DNA of 64,000 nucleotides. It comes from Ascaris suum (lineage: Eukaryota > Nematoda > Chromadorea > Rhabditida > Ascarididae). The DNA is taken from positions 6,638,001-6,702,000 of the forward strand of contig CM024180.1 in NCBI GenBank assembly GCA_013433145.1, written 5' to 3'. Shown here in pieces: positions 60,701-64,000 of the stretch (its first letter is position 1; every line of letters starts with the position of its first letter). Both the position numbers and the translations under genes were made by a program. The notes under the pieces were generated by a model. The model made no database searches. It was not told the origin of the DNA and worked only from the letters and a program-made list of their open reading frames with translations.

Positions 60701-60716
60701 CATCAGCCAAAGACAT
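54722..60716 (-). CDS. prp-31: U4/U6 snRNP splicing factor PRPF31 homolog (frameshift as given)
   Basis: Prp31 binds the 15.5K-U4 snRNA complex and is needed for U4/U6.U5 tri-snRNP assembly in the nucleus. Eight exons: 60716-60544, 59494-59380, 58718-58543, 58072-57832, 57047-56894, 56264-56081, 55700-55486, 54950-54722. The product is about 495 residues against about 499 in human PRPF31. Family marks in order: IHKFVRDKYEKRFPELESLVPNALEY (NOSIC region, about 110), SVTASTTQG (about 165), ESRMALIAPNL, then PACNVLVLGAQKKTLSGFSS of the Nop domain (about 245-265), and RKMKERLGMTE. GTASSVTFTPVQGIEIVNP lies near the C-terminus. Oddities: one base appears missing in exon 4 near 57982, the exon 5 acceptor reads tttttgg, and the exon 7 donor is GC. 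Identity is certain; whether this copy is intact is not. Confidence 0.95.
60030..60445 (+). repeat. Two sets of diverged direct repeats
   Basis: A unit with gatatgaagcaaaagt and ataaaattgcct occurs near 60032 and 60236. A second unit with gatagtcatctcatctcata occurs near 60308 and 60404. All lie in intron 1 of prp-31. They look like two small local duplications. Confidence 0.7.
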
Positions 60717-63700
60717 CGTTCACTATATCCCCTTCAAATATTTTCAAAACTGTCTTAACTATTTATCAATAACTTTGCAAACGAACTGACGAGTAATATT
60801 ATAATAAGCGCACACTTGATGATATCATAACCTTACTAACTGGCTAAATACATTGATATGTCATCACTCTTCAAGCACCATACCCTTTATATTATGACAA
60901 ATAAAAAAATTACATGCAAACCAGCAAGAAAATAACAATATGGAGAAAAAAATTTATAGTGAGTAAAGCACTAATAATATTCTTTGAATCCTATACATTC
61001 ACAAATCCGAACAACGGTTGTCATAACCAAATGATTTCTCTGTCAAAGTGAATCGGCAACTCTACACTCCAAAGAGGCTTGTGATTATGATATTCCGCCC
61101 GTTTCGTCCCCACTCCCCTCACCTTTTATTCGGAAAGCTCCAGAGTTGCTGAATGAAATGCACAGCATTTCCTTAAGGCACTGGAAACATCTAGTCTTTT
61201 AGAGGTTCCAGGTAAATCCAAGCTCGGGCTTAGTTGCAGCCGTGACCAGACTTAATCCAGACCCGTTTGTCACCTAACACCTTTAATCAACCGATCTCTA
61301 GACAGTGTTTTTTCCAATCCGATCATCTGAAAGAGTTTCGTTCAAATATGCCACCATATTATCGGGTCCAATATAAGTGTTACACCAGCCCACGAAGAAA
61401 AACACCACATCCTCTCACCTACTACAACCTGTGATTGTTGCCCTTCAGTTCCATCTCAAAGTTTTGGTCCGCTTCATTTTCATTTCAAAGAAGTTAAAAA
61501 GAATGAAGACTCTCCTTAGGACTTCATGCGAAACTGAAGCTTGAACCCAAGACGACTTAAAGGTGGTACTCGAAGGTTAAAGCACCAAGAGTTGGTACCG
61601 TCAAAAAACAATGATGATACTTGTGTTTGGTATGTCTAATCTCCTCCAACTGACTTTTGGTAAGTACCTGAGGTTAGAAATTTTGCTTTCAAGCTAGCTC
61701 GAGCTTAATGAGCATGGTGAGCGCCATGTGAGAACATAGTTATTAACATGTATTTTGTTTTATTCATCGATTTTGGTAACATACAGGTGAAATGCAGGTA
61801 TCATAAACAAAACGAGAAATGTATTTTAAGTCAGTCTCTTCGGTTAAAAAAAATCAATCACCGCTGCTCAACACATAAAATCAACGCTGAAATCATGAAT
61901 GGGCAACACAACCACTCAGCAACTTTATGAAAGGTGTGGAGAAAACCTCATAATTAACCAAAAATTTTCCATTCATACAGAATTAAGGAAACCAGAGAAA
62001 GCAGCGAAACGACTCGCCCGCTATCACAACACATACAACCTTGTATCCCTCTCCAACTCCAACTTACTCAAACTTGCCAATCCATCTTGCCCAAACCTGC
62101 CACCTAAACTTCAGTCCCAGCACAGAAATAACGAGCATTCCAAACTCGCCAAATTCGAATAGCAATTCGATGAATTTATGGCTCTGAGCCAGAACTTTTC
62201 GAATTTTATCGGCAATCGTTGCGTGATTCAGAAAGGATTTTTGCAGCTCAATAACGACCTATTTGCTCAAAACATGTGGCAATCAGTATCGCTTACCTAT
62301 ATGAATGTACAAGATTCGTTTTTACACAAGTGTTTATTCGTATGCTAATAGATGAGTGGCCATTTAAATCTTTTTTACTCGATGAAAAAAAAATTTATGC
62401 AAAATAGGGCTTTGTCCTACAAATCTTAATAAATCTTCTATGACTTAATCGATACTAAACAAAAAATGAGTCGATCAAAAATGTATGCAAATTTTTGTGA
62501 GACATTTAAATGCCTATAATTTCTATCGAATTTCATAGAATAGAAAGATATTCGTTAATAAATATTACATTCATAAAATTTCATAGCGCCTGTTATTATG
62601 ATTTGAAATTACGAGGCAGACAAGAAGATATTCATATTCATATGTATAAGACATTAGCGCCCACATAATGCACTTCACAAAATCAAGCCGGCGGTAACTG
62701 CAAAGATGATTTTATGATTTTTTTGCATGAATGAGCAGTAAAATTTTAAAAAAAAACTCTCGAATGATGGATATGGATCATGTACTCGAGTGTTGTACCC
62801 GACTATGTATCCGAATGTACGTGTACCTGGTTATGATATGGATCACCTATCCGATTTATTTCATCAATAGAAGCAATAATAAGACTAGTAAATGAAAAAT
62901 TGGAAATTATCAAATGATACGGGGATGTCAATGCGTCGACTATCGAGATTGAAATAATTGCTTGAATTCTACTAATTTTCATAGGCGTAGACTTCATTGC
63001 TCGTTGAATCCGATACACTTGATCTGTGCATTTTGAATTTCGTATCCACAAAAAGGCGCTTTCATTTCTTTTTGTAATTTTTTTCACGGAACAAAGTCAT
63101 AATGAGTTTTATATCGCAACAATAAACACATGATAACCTGATATTAGAATTAATCCTTAAATCGTTTGCTATTAAAGATACATTTATTTATTATAAGTGG
63201 GACAGGAAGTTGACACGGTATACACTTTTCATGCGTTTTTTGTTTGTGCAAAAACGGCATAGTAAAATCGTCTTTTCTATGCGTTCCTAAATGTATTTTC
63301 CTTCCGGGAATGTTTCAATTTGTGGGTCTTAAAGGACGTTCGAAAGAACACATTTTGGGCCATAGAAGTAATCTCATACCGTAATGCGTTTACAAAGAAT
63401 TTTCGAAAATTTCATTCAGCTCAAAAATTGTTAGTTCGATTTGCGCTCAAATCTACTCTTCGAAGCCAATTTTCACATTGCTCAAAAACTCAGGTATATC
63501 AGTGTCGTAACTTTTTTGTTCCTCTTTTAATGGGACTATCGAATTGATCCGGAATACACTATCGCGTTCGCAGTGGAATATGACATTCAAAAAAAAGCAA
63601 ACACACAAAACTCTAGCGAGAGTGTCATGCCGTCACTATGGTTTGCTCTCAGTCCACAACAATCGTCACTTTGCGGTCATTCTCTCTAGAAGAGATGTGT

Positions 63701-63939
63701 GAATTTCGTTAAAGTGGAATTACTAGTTTTTATATGTGTGGATACATCACAATGCATGATGCTCATCGAAAATGTACGCTATTCAATGTTCGATAGGAGG
63801 ATATTACATGGGGCGGTCACTCTCCACATCGAAATTCGCTCGTATCTAGAACCGCTTTCAATCGATGCCCTGAACGACCTCCTACGACGAAGAAATGGCA
63901 TTCGAGATCGCTATTCGACAGATATCCACTCGCCATAAT
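60717..63939. other. Intergenic, upstream of prp-31 and of the next gene
   Basis: This should hold the promoters of two divergent genes. I see no clear exon. Open frames at 61899-62162 and 63087-62803 lack start context, splice partners and any recognisable motif. Confidence 0.4.
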
Positions 63940-64000
63940 ATGTGCACACATTCGCTCATCATTGTCCTGCTTGCAATTGTTCGACTCACTGATGGTGAGC
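63940..64000 (+). CDS. First exon of a secreted-protein gene, 3' cut by window end
   Basis: ATG at 63940 opens MCTHSLIIVLLAIVRLTD, then G|gtgagc (donor at 63995, phase 1). A short hydrophobic leader ending at a strong phase 1 donor is the same layout as exon 1 of the cysteine-rich gene. The rest lies outside the window, so no family can be given. Confidence 0.5.
   Translation, partial: MCTHSLIIVLLAIVRLTDGE

Overview
This is nuclear DNA of a nematode, most likely a parasitic clade V worm of the hookworm/strongylid type. The basis is AT-rich sequence, short exons (25-370 nt) split by introns that are mostly 0.3-2 kb, a nematode-type chemoreceptor, an ascarid/strongylid-style histidine acid phosphatase, and seven long (TA)n arrays lying between or within genes. 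The species assignment is inference. No single-exon gene of normal size is present, so the genes were rebuilt exon by exon from splice sites, reading phase and family motifs.

Layout. (1) 340-16168, plus strand: the 3' part of a very long histidine acid phosphatase gene. It encodes the end of one phosphatase domain, a charged linker and then a complete second phosphatase domain. The first domain has lost the catalytic HD aspartate and the second keeps both catalytic motifs. (2) 30217-17857, minus strand: a 12-exon gene for a secreted, cysteine-rich, modular protein of about 770 residues. I can only compare it loosely with nematode ET-type CCxC..CN modules. Its introns hold decayed copies of its own exons. 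(3) 30.7-34.4 kb: colinear decayed pieces of a second copy of gene 2, interrupted by an inverted duplicate of the 3' end of gene 2. (4) 38812-38434, minus: a two-exon, 81-residue secreted peptide precursor ending in a dibasic site, a 16-residue peptide and a C-terminal Gly, as in an amidated neuropeptide. (5) 47212-53339, plus: a six-exon serpentine (Srx-like) chemoreceptor with a 25-nt microexon. (6) 60716-54722, minus: prp-31 (U4/U6.U5 tri-snRNP factor PRPF31), eight exons, apparently complete but with a one-base frameshift, one GG acceptor and one GC donor. (7) 63940 to the window end, plus: a signal-peptide first exon of a further secreted-protein gene.

The rest is intronic or intergenic, with microsatellites, poly-G/C runs, small direct repeats and a few doubtful exons. 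The genes do not form a pathway. Most (1, 2, 4, 5, 7) encode secreted or membrane proteins of the kind that expands in nematodes, and prp-31 is the one housekeeping gene.
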